Assembly (NCBI GenBank): GCA_024704765.1
Contig: JAKMXF010000088.1
Location: 558,001 to 622,000 of the forward strand
Direction of reading: 5' to 3'
From: Oopsacas minuta
Lineage: Eukaryota > Porifera > Hexactinellida > Lyssacinosida > Leucopsacidae
Length of the DNA stretch: 64,000 nt
Shown here: positions 41,101 to 56,100 of the stretch, in pieces
How positions within the stretch are numbered: the first letter of the stretch is position 1
Layout: every line of letters starts with the position of its first letter
Notes under the pieces: generated by a model
Database searches by the model: none
Told to the model about the DNA's origin: nothing
The model's input: only the letters and a program-made list of their open reading frames with translations
Made by a program: the position numbers and the translations under genes

Positions 41101-44100
41101 CATTTCCATATATGGCAAAAGGTTTGCTAAAAAATATCTGTTCTTACCTTCCATGCTCTCTGTGGTAACAGAAGTTCTTTAGGTTTGGTAAGTATTTGAG
41201 GCGAAATTTGATAGAACAGAGGTTTAAGCTTATGACCCCTAAAAATAATAATAGGATCAACAAAAATCAATACAGTGTAACCTCACAAACAGGGAAACGG
41301 GGTAGCATTTTTCGGACCCCTAGGTGGACAACAGGGGGTCCACAGGACCTGTTGCAGTCTATGGAAGGGGGTCTACTGGTGAAAACCGCTGGCCAAAGGA
41401 ATTTGCCTAAAATGAAGTCGATCTAATCCATAATTATAGCATATTGAACTCACTCATTTGGAATTCTACGTACTGTAATGATAGGGCCATAGGATTTAGA
41501 AGCAAGCATGGTATGTGTAATAGTTTGTAGCATTTTAGAACGAAACATCATCTGTGAAAGTATCGGTCTGATATTTGAATTGTTAAGATGACAGGTTTGT
41601 AACACGTCAAGAGAATTGTACTATAGAAAATAGAAATATTCTAATATTCACAGTAGGTGTCGGTTATAAGAACATGTATTGCTACCCCCAGGGGTTCTAT
41701 AACCAGCATCCACTGTGGATAGAATTGAGTACATTACAGCCAACTCTCGTTATATCAAACACGGATGTATAAAATACCCGCTTATATAGAAGTGTGAAAA
41801 TTGTACAAATACACAATTCTACAACCAAAAGTTGTTTACTAAATCTACGAATGTAATTGTAAACAAACTCAAATCTAACCTGGAATGGATTACAATAAAG
41901 TAGAGCCCAATTCGAGAATACCATCGTACTGAATTGAGAGAGTATTTTCAGCCGAGAGTGTAGTGAATCAATACTAATATTAGTAAGTGCAGTGTATTTG
42001 ATGGGGATTGATGTAGGTTGTCCTAATACTTCCATAGGCTTGAGGGAAGATCTAGGAGGTGATGTTGATGCAGAGCAGTGATTTTTACCAGCAGATATCT
42101 AGGAGAAATGGATAGAGATTCAATAACCTCACCCCCGAGGCGTGTACAGAGGTCAATCAAGCTCCAAGGCCTCAAAATCTATATTTCATCGAATAATCAT
42201 TACAACATTGGGTAATATGTACTCAATTTCGAGAAGATAACAAAAGCTCAGCCTCTTCGATCCTTCAGATCGTATAGCTTTATTCATCCATAAGCGAATG
42301 CAATGGTTAATAGTATTACTCAAAGAATTGTATGCTCCAATGATTACTATACAAAGCAAAGCATAGCCATTATACACAACAATTCAGCTATTGTATTATT
42401 ATATTGCTTCGTATTGAAATATACTAACCGTCTATCAAATGAGAGTTTTAGCATGCATTTTGTATAGAAATTCTAGAAAATTAAGTTTGTAAGAATTCTT
42501 ATACATAGTGTCACATGATTATGCCATATTATGCCACATTTTAAGTGGCAGTTCGCGGTTTCTAAAGGGGAAATGGGGGAGCCTATTTGATGTGCTATGG
42601 AAACTTGTCTCAGGTTTGTCACAACAACTCCTGTTATATCGAACACGGATATATCGAAGTGTGAAAATATACATTCGCTCTATACTTTCCCAGAAGTTCT
42701 CCATTAATGGAGGTTACACTATATTAGCTAAACAGAATTGCTATGCTAATAAATATAACTAACCTGTCTAATGTTCTTTCCTAACAGTTCTCTTACTAAT
42801 GAAGGCTGTATTCTTGGATCTTTATCTCCCATACCCAGCTACAAATAATGATATAATAATATACACAAATGCGAGCCTTTGGCTCGTCGCTTCGCGATGA
42901 ACTCGGTGCATTGCACTTCGAGGCATCCATTATTCTCCAAATTGACGGCCCTTTGAGTATTATAAGATAAATATATTTAGAACAATGTAATTCACAAATA
43001 TACGTATATGGCATATATGTTATTGAATTATTTTGTCAGATCAACCCCCTTGGGTAGCCGTTTAGAGCAAACCTGGAAATATATTATAAGATTTGGATAT
43101 TTTTGTTTACTTTCTATTCATAAAACTACAAGGAATTTACATATAAGAAACCTAATTTTTCTTTGAGAAAAAACTTCAAATAATACCAAAGGACCGTCGA
43201 TATTAGTAGCTATCATTAGTGAAAAAACAGATAATATGTTGTACAGTGAATGCCGGTTATAAGAACATACCTGACCATCGTTATTAGACCCCCATGACCA
43301 AACTTCTCCATTTTTAGTCAGGGCCAGGACATAATCGGGACCAGCTTGAATATCCACTACATGCTGAGAATTTAGTCCATGTGTACCCCCCAGCAGTTGG
43401 GGACGTTGTACATCTATAGCTGTACAACATTCTGTATGTTGACCCCACGCATATATCTTACCTAAGAAATGTAAGTATTTACTCGAATTGTTAAGAGTAT
43501 TGAATTTTGGTGCCAAGAACACCGAAAAACGCTACTAAGTTTCCCCCGGTTGTGGAGTAGATTTGTATTTTACATATTTCACTCTGTTTCCAGAGGTTAC
43601 CAGTATACTCATGTTGTTTTTACTTACAACTCCAGTTATATCTAGCAGTCTAACACGCGGATATATCGAAGTCTTAAAATGTACGGATATTTTCCCAAAC
43701 CGTCAAAGTGTTTCCTCGGTTATAGCTAAGTGATTATCGCGGTTCCTTAATCTTCGATATAACAGGAATTGTCTGTAACTGTAGAGCTATTCGGGGGAAG
43801 TAATTATTGTCATATTTACGCTGGCCAACTGTAACCATAGTAACAACAAACCGTTATTAGTTAAGGCGAGGGAGAATTCTTTTCCACATGCAACTTTCTT
43901 AACACCTACACCAGATAGGTCAGGAATTGCTTGTGGCGATAATACATTGGTTGTCGCAGCTGTCCCTAGTTTGTAATGGTGTCCTTCTCCGAAGCTAAAT
44001 ACTTCCATTCCATCGCTAGTGAGTGCTAGAGTGTGGGTAGAACTGCAACTAACCTAGATTAAGTTACATATTTTCACACCTTTTGAAATATTGCTGAATA

Positions 44101-47100
44101 GGAAACAGCTGATTCAATAAAAATATACACTTTACCTGACCAATATGGACACTAACTTCCTCTCCATTTTTCAAGAACTTTGTGACTTGTTTGGGTAAAC
44201 GCTTTGAGTCTGTGCTCCCCAGACCCGTTTTTCCTTCTGAACCACTCCCAAAAGTGTACAAATGTCCGTCTGTAGTGACAACGGCAGAGTATTTATCTCC
44301 AGCACAAATCTAAGTACATCCATATACAAAATTTTTGAATGAAAAGATACATTTTAGGAATATGGCAATTTCAAAGAACTATGAATCTCAGCTCTAAAAT
44401 TTTAATTACTCAATTTTGAGTTTCATCTGGTGATATTTATCAACATTCCATTCGCTTATATCCTTCACTATGGTTGGCATGAAAGATCTCTACATATATT
44501 GGTATATTGAAACCTCCACGAATGGGGAATTCGGCAGTAACGGGGGTAGCATTGTCGGCGTCCCTAGCACCCGTATTATTATTTAAAATATATTACCATT
44601 GAAACACTTTTCCCCCTCAAAGCCTCAATCCTCTTAGGTCTCCTCTGTTTGTTATTATCACCGTGTCCTAACTTTCCAGATTCTCCATCTCCCCAGCTAT
44701 ACACGTCTCCGTTATCAGATAACGCTAAGCAATGTCCGTCACCAGTTTTAGAGGCAGTCAACTGATTTATTATTTGACCTATGATAATAATATTAAATAA
44801 CTCAAGCAAAAAACAAGTAAACTCCGGTTTTATCGAAGCTAAAGGGACTGTGATAATTCCTCCCATATACCGATGAAAATATGTTACTTTGACGGTTTGG
44901 GACCATATTTGTACAATTTCATACTTCGATATAATGGGAATCGACTTATACACAGTTCGCCTTTTGCAAGTCGTAATTGCACGAATTTCCCTTTCTTTAG
45001 AGGAAATATTTCCAACTAATAGGCAACATATATCCGACACTATAAACTATCCATAGTTCCATATTTACTAAAATCTATAACTCTATATATTTACCTTGTA
45101 GAGTTTCAATACATTGGGGAAGTATAAATGCTTCAGTGCTGTTATGTCCTAGCTTACCATGTCCGCCATCTCCAAATGAATATACTGATCCATGGTGATC
45201 AATTGCAAATGTACAGTTAACACTAGCTATTATCTACAAGGTGTTAATTAATTAATTAAAGAATACAGATGATTCCGCTTAACTGGGACAGTGTTTAGCC
45301 TGGCCCTGGGGTATTTCTATTTATATTGTATCACATTTCCCCGCCCAAAGTGACTCAAATCGGAAGTTCCACTGTATATGATATGCTATGCACACTTGCA
45401 ACACCTGTTATCATTATTATCCATGAGTAATTATACAAATACAATACTAACCGTATGTGTAGATTCCAGCGATTCACAAAGCTGTGGTTGTGTCGTGGAT
45501 TTAGAATTGTTATTTAGTTGTCCGTGACCACCAGCACCCCAGAAGTACACCTTAGATTTCCCGCATAAAGTCCAGTCCTCTCGGTGTTGATTGTACCACT
45601 GCATCAACTGGGTGTCTGTGTCTAAGGACCAATCATCTGTGGGTTGTAACTCCCTGTCCAAATCGTCCTTAGCAACGGATAACTGCATTTGGAATTCATC
45701 TTGTAATTTCGTACGTTTTGACATAGTTTCAACTGCATTTAAAGCCTAAAATATTACAATAAAATTGCTGTATTTTTCTGTATTATTTATGCATGACAAC
45801 AAGATATACAGTATGGAATGTGGTTATTCAACCTGCTTGAAATCGATGATCCATTTCCAATTCTCAGGATTAACTTCTACTGACTTGTTGCTAGGGAATA
45901 ACTCAGGAATGTATGTTTGTGACCACAGACAGTCAAGTTCTAATCCTAATGCTAGTGTAGTGAGAGATTGATGGATTCTGGAATGTGTTAACTGTTTCTG
46001 ACTTGCAATCTCTTGCTATAAAAAAGGATCTCAAAATTTGCATTTTACAGATTATGGGAGGGCTCCACAGAATGTGTTAAAATTGGTATCGGGGATCCGT
46101 TGCCCTAAGGGAAGACGTACGCTAGATATTTTCAAGGGGCAAGCAGATCCATACTGAAATTCAAGATTTCTGGGGGAGTTTGGATTTGACCCATCAGAGA
46201 GCACAACAATTAAATTTACATATGATTATACCTCTTCATAAACGTGTTGGAGATATAGTTTAACTCCCAGCTGTGAAATATACTGCAGTAAGAATGGTAA
46301 CTTCTCCATTTCAATTCCTCTCTCCTTCAATTTCGAATTACAGTAGAATATTGTACGAGTTGTCTGTATAAGCGAAGGGGAAAGAGAGAGTGTGTGGAGA
46401 GACGGTGAATTGAGATTACAAGTTATTATCCTATCAACAGCTGGTGTTATTGATACTACTTGTTTGTTTGTGTGTGTGTGGAGTAGCTCTTCACCTGACT
46501 GAGAAAATTAGATCATATTGCCTCGAATAGTAGCCAAATAACGAGGTAACCATGGAAACTGGAACATAACACACAACAGCACGTCAGTAGTGGAGTGTAT
46601 TCATGTATAGAATGCTATGATTCATGTGATTATACATTATGTCCCCAGTACAAAGGTGTTAAAATATGAATAATCACCCCGGCTATTATTATATAAAAAC
46701 TAACACTAGTTCGAAAAATTGACAGCAAGCCATCTCTATGTCCTGCTATTATAAAAGTCCCATCTAGTGAGAATGATATACAAGTAACGTGGTTAGTTAT
46801 TGATTGACATGTAACAGACAACTCAAGTTGTTTGTCTAACAGTCCTGTTGCGTCTGATTGTGAAGATATTTGTATATCATACGGCCAGTGGGGGATTGAC
46901 CATATGGAAACAATTCCTCTGTCGCCTCCGCTAGAATAAATAAAGAAATGAGTAAACAAATACAAGTCTGTAAACAACAAACACTAAGGCTAATGTTAGT
47001 AGGAAACTTGTTTCAGCTCCACTACAAGTTTACCTGACGCATAAATACTGTAATTATTGGAAATTCAACTACACAATCTTAACAGACCTCCTTTAACGCG

Positions 47101-50100
47101 CTTAAATACCATATTCCATGAATTGGCCAATTTGTATGATAACGTCATAAATAATGATAATAAAATGCTACCCGCCCGCATGCTTATATAGACATCATGT
47201 GTAGCTGAAACAAGTTTCTCATTAACAGGGGCCTTACTGTAATAAGTGTATATTGAATAGGAACTATAAGGTTCACACATAGATACTTAACATACCAAGC
47301 TAGGAGATGGTTACCCTGAGGTGTTTGTGAATCGAGCCAAGTGAAACAAGTTTGATTTGGTAAAGCAATGAAACTTATGCTGTCCCATTCTCCATTCAAA
47401 CGTCCTGATATCTACAAATTGATGCATACAGTCAACTCCCGTCGTTTCGAACACGGATATATTGAAATATCAGCTTATATAGAATTCTGGAATTGTACAG
47501 AATATGGTCCTGAACCGTCAAAGTTACATAAATTTGAATCAGTTATATCGAATACATTTCCACGGGCCCTTGAGATTTGATAAAAACTGGAGTTGACTGT
47601 ATCTCATGGAGCTTCTGTATCATGAGTGATATAATGTATTTACTATCCAAGTTAAGAGTGCCCAAGGCGCATAGATGAACACGAAGTATTATTTTGGGGT
47701 CACACCTCACAAGCAAGAGAAGTCGAATTTGTTATGTGTGAACAATTTACAATACAAGAAGGTTCAGATTTGGTATTTTTAGCATGGTTTATATGTCCTT
47801 GATGTACGCGGTAATACTCGAGTTATGATCGCGTATGCCATATTTTCATGATGTTTAATGTATTCAAGAATTCACCCACGATGAGACCTTAGATACAACT
47901 TAGAGGACATTTGAGATTCGTTGTAATATGGTGCATATAGTGATGGACACTCCCTACCTTACTTTACTGCATCATACTAATGATTACAGATAATAAGAGT
48001 GAAACCTTAAATTAGCTTACACGTAATCTGGAACTAATTGTTTATAGTACTCTATGTTGGAACAATGCGGAAAATATAAATGAGTATAAATAACAATAAA
48101 CACGAATAGTCCTTTACTTCTTACACGAATATGTCTGAGGATATTCAAGAGCAATCAGATGAACACTTTGACAAGATAAGTTCAGATTATGACCAGTTAG
48201 AATTCTATGGATTGAGCAAGACAAAATGGATCGTAGAGAGGGCAATCGACTATCTGGAAATTCAAGATTCTGAGACCATCGTTGATCTAGGAGGCGGCTG
48301 TGGAGACTTAATGAATGAAATTTGTATTCGAAAAAAGGTGAAAGGCTATTGTATGGATATTTCTATCAATATGCTGAAGGTAGGGAGAGAAAAGCACTTC
48401 CAAAACAAGAGTCTGGAATTTGTACATTTACCGATGGATGAGATCTCGAAATTCGAATTGCTAGCTGATAAATTCATTGTCGTATCAGCTATCCACTTTA
48501 TAAAGGAAGATAATCTTCAATCTTTCTACGAAACGATTTACAATAAACTGGGGAAATCTGGGAAAATCCTGATGGTAACTAGAAGGGAGAAAGTACCGAA
48601 CATTCCACTCATTGCTACTATACAGAAGATGTGGTATTCAATACCGACGAAAACCATCGAAGTGGCATTGGCGAAAGCAGGATTCAAAGTCTCCACCGAA
48701 GAGAGAATCTACAAATACGCTATTACGAAATCTCGTTGGTATGAACATATGACGAAACGGTTTATAAGCACGATAAGTACTGATGTGATATCTGATGAAC
48801 AGATACAGGTGGAAATCAAAGAGCTGGATGAAACTCTGCTGAAAGGGAAAGATATTGTGGAGTTTGATGATATTTGTGTGTTTATCGTAGGATCGAAATA
48901 GTTTAGTTATCTGTAAGAACTATTAGAAACTAGCTCGTTCTTAAATGCTGCGTATTTTACTGTTTCTCAGTGTGGTTACTGAGAGCAACAACACTTATTT
49001 TCTAGCATGCTTCACATGCTTGCGCTACGAGGTTTGAGACCTTCATGTCACCGAAGGCCCGTAGGGTCTCTTATTATGAACATTCCAGGGGGACTGATTG
49101 GGGACTTTAACGGGCCTGGAAAAATTTAAAACCAATCAATTTCGTCAATCCACCGGTTCACCAGCTTACCAGCCCATCTATCCACTTGCCCACAGACGTT
49201 TACCCGGCGTTCGGGTCGCCAAATCCTACCCTGGAACATACAGTTATTATTAGCTAAGCCAGTGGCTCCAATAAATCATCACATAAGCCCAAGACTGCGG
49301 AGCTTATAAATATTTTAATCAACAATTATTTTCTCTTTAACTTAACTAATAAAATTAATAATTACCTTAACAGCTTCTCCCTCAGCTAAAGTGGCCAGTA
49401 GAGTACCAGACGGATTGAATTGTAAAATCTGAATTACACTCTACCAATACAAATATGTAAATAGAAGGGGCAATTGGGATATTAACCGTTTGAATAAACA
49501 ACAACAACAACAACAAACAACTATATATTACCTCATGAAGTACTAGTGTCTTAATCCGTTCATATTCCCCATTAGTATTTATTTGTGTAAATATAGTAAC
49601 TGAACCCTTGCTTGATCCAAGAGCTAGAGTATGTCCAGATTCATCGAATATCATCTTGACAACGGCACCTAGGTGATGGAATGAACGTATAAAGTGTTCA
49701 TATATGTGATTCAATTGGTAATTATGTCGCACAAACAAACCATTGTCCGGTAACATCATATTATCCAATTCTTTAACTTCCAAATTTAATTTTCCATCAC
49801 CTGTCCTATCAAGCTTAATATCAGCTGATAATATACTACCATCTATACAACCAATAAGCAGGGAAGGAATGTATTCTATAGATTGTATCTTAGTGGTGGT
49901 GGACATATCAGCTGGTATGTAGCTTGTATAAGTTATTAATTTTCCTAATTCTTTGATTGCGTTGATCTTGTTGTTATTTACATATCCTGTGTACCAAACA
50001 TTGAGTGTATAGTCTCGACTAGCGGCTATGTATTCCCCAGTTTGCTATGAATAGAAATAATGAATAAATAATGAATTGAAAAACTGGGATACTTTCCTTC

Positions 50101-53100
50101 CTGGCTAAATATTATACATTTACACTTACATCAATTGCTATGTAAGGAAGTACAGTTGACGGTATGGGCTTAGGAGCTTCCTGATTATCAGCTGGCTGTA
50201 AGGATATTTCATCCAATTCATTGGATGTAAACTGAAGAGTTGAGGATACAGTAAGTTCCTCTGTTCCAACTTTATTCTTCCATATTTTTATTGTATTATC
50301 TTTTGATCTAAGAACAGTGTATGAATGTTCACACCTTTGGAAAATATATGAATCTTACATTGATAGAAGTTGAGCAGTTTTTTCACACCAAACTGAATTC
50401 ATAACCTATAGAAAATAAATTAAGGCGCGTGTTTTAGGCGCCAAATCGCATATATTGCGGCTGATTATTAAGCCCGCATAAAATCAAATTACTGAACCTG
50501 TTTATCATGACCTCTTGATTCCATCATTGCATCTACAATAATTACTTCTAAAAGAGGAAAATATGATAAAGTTTTTGTTATATTATTTCATATGGATAAG
50601 GAACAAGAATGTTCCCGCCGGTGTCCCTCTAGAACTCTTAGAGGAATTTCTGAAATTCGTATAATAATTGTAGTAACCTGGTTCTATCGTTGAATGTTGT
50701 CTCCGTCCTTTTGAGGTTACAAGCAGTTTCACCAGTTGTTCAGTGCTCCATTGCTTGTCTTCGCTCGATAAGTTCTTTGAGAATTCACAAGCAGATAGAG
50801 CATTTACTAGATTTTCCATACTGTAGAGAGTAGCTTCTGCTGTATCCATGTAAACAACAATATGTAAACAACAAATAAACAACAAGTAAACAACTTACCA
50901 GTGCCATTCGATCTGTTATCAGTAGAATTATAAACATCAATAACTATCTCAACCAGCAACTTTGTTACTGGAAAGTGAATCGTAGCAAACACAGTGCTGT
51001 CACTAATATTAGTGTGAGTGTCCAGGAAATAACTTTCTGGCGTATGCGTTGCTAAGGAAAATAGAAGCCAAATAATAGGCTATATCAGTGAGTTATCCGT
51101 GCTGAATAATATCCAAAAATGTGTGAATTATTAACTTTAGAATTTTCGACTCCGGGTGTACAACTGCACCCCAGAGACATGTACCAATTTCATGTCAATT
51201 GGACCGGTAGATTCCGCGGGATAGCGAACGCGAGGTCATATTATATCCTGCATTCTACTGTGATAAACAAAGTATTCAATTGACACTTAAAGTTGAAAGC
51301 ATTTAAGGATCTCACATTTTATGCAACATGCCAATAGCGGTCACTTTTAGCCACTCCAGGGGTTTATCTAAGTACTTGAGGGCGCAAAGTGCGGACCGTG
51401 AGGCTAAAATTAGTACAGATTCAATTTGTATATCCCAGGAGAGTCCTTCATAAAAAACGGCTGGATAAACCCCTGAGTAACTCCCTTAAGTACAGATTAG
51501 ATATGCGTAGCTTACCCTTGACTGCAGTTGCCATGATATCTCTTGTACAAATCTGTAATGTTCTAGCCAAAGACTCAGGATCTCTACTCAATACCTGTTT
51601 AATAGCAGAACTGATGCAGACACTGTCATCTAATTCTGAGTTATAGCTACCGAATCTATGTGTATACGACAAACGCAATAATCGTAGTAATACGTTCAAA
51701 TCTTGTGTACCTAAACAAACAAACAAATAAATATATGAAAAATTCAAAAAAATTTCAAAAGTAAACATGCCGAATTTGGTGTCTAATCAGAAGTGTGAAA
51801 GCAGAGTGAACAAACCTAAATTGACAATTCCAAACATGAAATCATCAGGCTTAAGCGATAGAGAAGAGAATGCGTGTAGAATCAATTGTCTAGCTATTTG
51901 TGTTTTGATAGAATTAGTAATTCTCTCAACTGCATTTATATACTCGTCTAGAGTAGATAAGTGAGAGCATTTGTTCTGTAGCCTTGTGTCTGTCTGTAAG
52001 AACACATTTTCCTAAAGTAAGATGAGTTGTCATTGATCAGAAAGTGTCCAAAACAGGATCGGGACCAGAAATACTGGCTAACCCCCTTGAAATATCAAAA
52101 ATTTACAGGAAACTCCACAAACGTGAAAACGGGGTAGCATTTTCGGCGTCCCTAACACTCCGTTTATGGGGTTACTGTACCTTTTCTTGAGTTATTTGAT
52201 TGGATTTGATTGCATCAGCTCCTAGACAATCCTCTGAACTAAAAAGAACTTGTTTCAGCTCAGATTGTGAAGATAGAATTACTTGGTTGCTATGCAAGAG
52301 CAGTCGTTTACAATTTTCCAGCAATTCACCAGCTATATCCGGTATATTCCTGTATATGTCACGAACTAAACAAATACAAAACAAAGTAATATTAGCAAGG
52401 AAGATTAGTTTCTTTTGAAAATAGAAAATTGTCACATTTTTACCGTAAAATGAGATCAAGAGTACAGAAAGCTTCCAACTATTGTTACCCTGTGTCTTAG
52501 AGATTAGCTAAGTATAATACTTACTGAATGAAGTGGGATCAGGCCCGCTAAGTAGATCTTTCTTTTCATTTTGTGTTCCTTGATTCTTTGGAGACGAAAA
52601 GTCTGTTCTGCTAAACTAGAAATATATTTGTTTATTTGTTTGTTTGTTTGTTTTTCATAACTCACATCTGGAAACAATCCCTCCAGCACTTTATCACTCT
52701 CAGATTTGGGTGGTATATCAGTTGCCAATACTATAGGATCTGTGGCAGGGGTACTGTACTGTCTAGGGGGATACGAACCTCCCGATTGAGCAAGGGTCTG
52801 TTCTAGAGTAAGAGGGAACAACAGGGGTTCATCTCTAGGGGGCAGAGGAGGCGGAGTTCCTGTTTCCCCTCCACTGTCATCTTCATTAGCATGTTCGAGT
52901 AACCACATCACCATGGTGCTAGCTGTAAATATACTTATGATTAATCTTATTTTCACACCTTTTGGTGAATATTTCAAAATTGTCTTAGAGATTAACTTCC
53001 ACCTGCTAATATCGGGTAAACAGGGACATAGAATTCAATTTTGACACTTTCAGATGTCTAACACGAATATTTGAATACTTACTTTGGTTTTCAATAGATT

Positions 53101-56100
53101 CATTAGAGCTCGGTTTGAGTTTCCTTCTTGCTCTATTCACCTGCTGGTTAGTAAACCCCATCTCTAGAAGGGACTCTGTATACGCTGGGGGAGGAGATTG
53201 GGGTCTAGTTTGGACAGGGGTGACAGGTCTGGGGGAAGGTCGTTTGGTCTTAGGGGGCAGAGGAGGTGGAGCATTTGGTGGGTGGTAAATAAGAGGTAGG
53301 TCGGGTGGAGGATTTGGTATAGCAGCGATCGCTAGTTCTGTCTCATTAGCTTTATCACTTCCAATTATTGCATCTATAACATAGCCATAAAATGAATTTG
53401 ATGATTGGATAAGAAACTATACCACAGGAATGGGATAGGGATTCATACACCATACTTATGGATTTGACACCTCTAAACATGCCCCCGGGGGTGTAGAACC
53501 TGGGATAGCGACCATGAGATTCGAATTAGCACAGGATCAATATGCTACCATCCAAAAGAGTGTCATTACTCCGTATAAATGAATTATGAATAACCTGCAC
53601 AGTCTAAATACAACTTCAACATTCCGTGTGAAGTGAGACTTCTCTGTACAGACTCTAGACATCCTATAGAAACAGCTGGGGAGAGAGGAGCTGGTGATGT
53701 AGACCTGGAAACAAGATGTCTCATTATTTGTTGTACAGCATGTGCTATATCCCCCTGATCTTCTATTACTGTATCTTGATTTATTGAAATAGGATGGTAG
53801 ATTAATAGGTGTAGGAAACGATCTTGCATTAATACAGCCTTGAAAAGTAAATAACAACAATAAACAAAATTATATAATTACAATCTGTGCCTACAATACC
53901 TGTAAAGTTCTAAGCGCCATTGTTTGTATCTGCCACATTAAGAATTGTCTCCATTCTAAAGAAGCTGTTACTGATATAGGAATAGTTGAGTTATCTTCTC
54001 TATACACTTGTCCATCTAATAGGTGTCTAGTAAACAAACAAGTAAATACATAAATAAATAAATAAACAAGTAAATACATAAATAAACAAACAAGTAAACA
54101 CATAAATAAACAAACAAGTAAACACATAAATAAACAAACAAGTAACAAACAATTCCTTACTTCGCATAACCTCTACTCAAGAACGGAGCTCCAGCAGTAA
54201 GTACATTCATTTCTTCATCATCCCATAATCCAGACAGATGAGCTAAGTTTAGAAGAGTAGTGGGACCGATCTGTTCCCAATCGAACCCCGCTAATTTGGG
54301 GAGTGGGACAGGTTCTACCTTGTCTGTTGGTCTAAATAAAGAAACCTCAAAGTTCCATATATCCATTGTATATATATATAGTGTTAGTTACAAATTGGGT
54401 TAATAAATTATAATCAAATATTTAGAACTACGAATATATAATTTTGATGGATAATTCATTCCAACTTGAGCCCACGGACGACAGCAGGGGTCCACAGAAT
54501 GTGTCATAATTGGTATAGGAGAACCGCTGACTGATTATAATTAGTATCATATTTACTGATAAACAAACAAACAAACATTAATATAATGACAAGAAACTCA
54601 AACGAAATAAAGGTAAATTCCCTAGCTAAAACTGCAAACAGAAAAAATTTGAAGTCGACATATTAAACTAGTTTACACCTATGAAAGTGGCTATTTCCTC
54701 AGCATTTCTCAGTGAAGAATTGGCTTATATGATTATTCATACAAGAAGAAGTTAAAAAGTTAGCAAATTCTCTGTAAAATTGAATTACTACTATATTGAA
54801 TTACTACTATATTGAATTAGAAAATGAATAGTCAGCTCCAGTTATATCCGAGCTGAAGGGACAGCGATAATTGCTTAAATATAACCGATTAAAGATATGT
54901 TACTTTGACGGTTTGGGGCCATATTTGTACAATTTAAGACTTCGATATGAGCGAGTATTTCCATATATAAACTGGGTTCTATAAACAGGAGTTGAGTGTA
55001 TATAAATACTGCCTTGTCTTCCAAAGTGAGATTCACTGCTTTCGATTGAGGTACACGCCTCCACGGGGCCTATTTTGGAATATGGCAGGGGGGTAGATAG
55101 AGATAGAAAGGGGTCCAAGACCAAAAGGGTTGGGTACATTCATTTAAACTCACAATGAGACAGGAATCTGTGATTTAGTCCCTGTTTGATAATACACTAA
55201 GGGTTGTTTATATTCTGTAAGACTTATAGCATCAAATATATCATCCTCTGTGTGGTACACAGATCCTCCTACGGTGAATACAGGAGCTGTATTAGCTAGT
55301 AGAGATAATACAGGCCATATTTGGAAACACAGGCGATGTACCTAATGTATATATTATTAATTTGACACTTTTCAATAACCTCACCCCAAAGGAGTGTTCA
55401 GATTTTAGTCCCCCTGGGCCCGCCCTGCCTGTCTCTCACCTCAATGTGTCCAGTTATGTTCCTATGTACCAAAGATTGTACGACATGATCCATTAGCTTC
55501 AATCTCTCATTACAACACTTCTGTATAGGATTTCTCCAACATTCAACATGCATTAATTTCCTTATCAGTCTGGTAAAACCTTCTCCGATTGATAAACGCT
55601 CATCTAGCAACGGTGTAGGTGTATAGGAATGTGATAATTCAGAGCGTATAAGGTCTAAAGTGTGTCTATGGGGAACAGTCATCTCACTGCATGTCTCAAA
55701 ACCAAGAAACTCAACCTGTAAACAAACAAAATAGTAAACAAATATCCCTGTGCCGAGGCACTAAATCAATGTGATTAGCCTAAAATTAAAAGGTGAGAAA
55801 ATACACACATCTTCACACCTTTTTCAGATGTCAGGTGCATAACTAGAGGTCACTTCTAGTATACGTGCCAAATTTTGTATCTTAATCTCTGAAGGTGTGA
55901 ACAGGAGAGTGAATATACATATATATGTCACTCAAATGGTCAGCACAGTAAAAATACAAACATCATGCATGATAATCAGTAAATACAAATAACTAACTGA
56001 TGACGTAACACTCTTGTTATTGAATGAAATGAAAGGGAAGAGGTTTGTCAGTGTAATATGTTGAAACACTTCCTCCAAGGGCTAGAAAGTAAATAATAAT

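Noticed and set aside
43118-43270. Extension of the RCC1-repeat frame past 43271
   Set aside because: A donor at 43270 joins in phase to exon 42838-42764 and restores the GQLGMGD repeat; the extension reads through a MITE.
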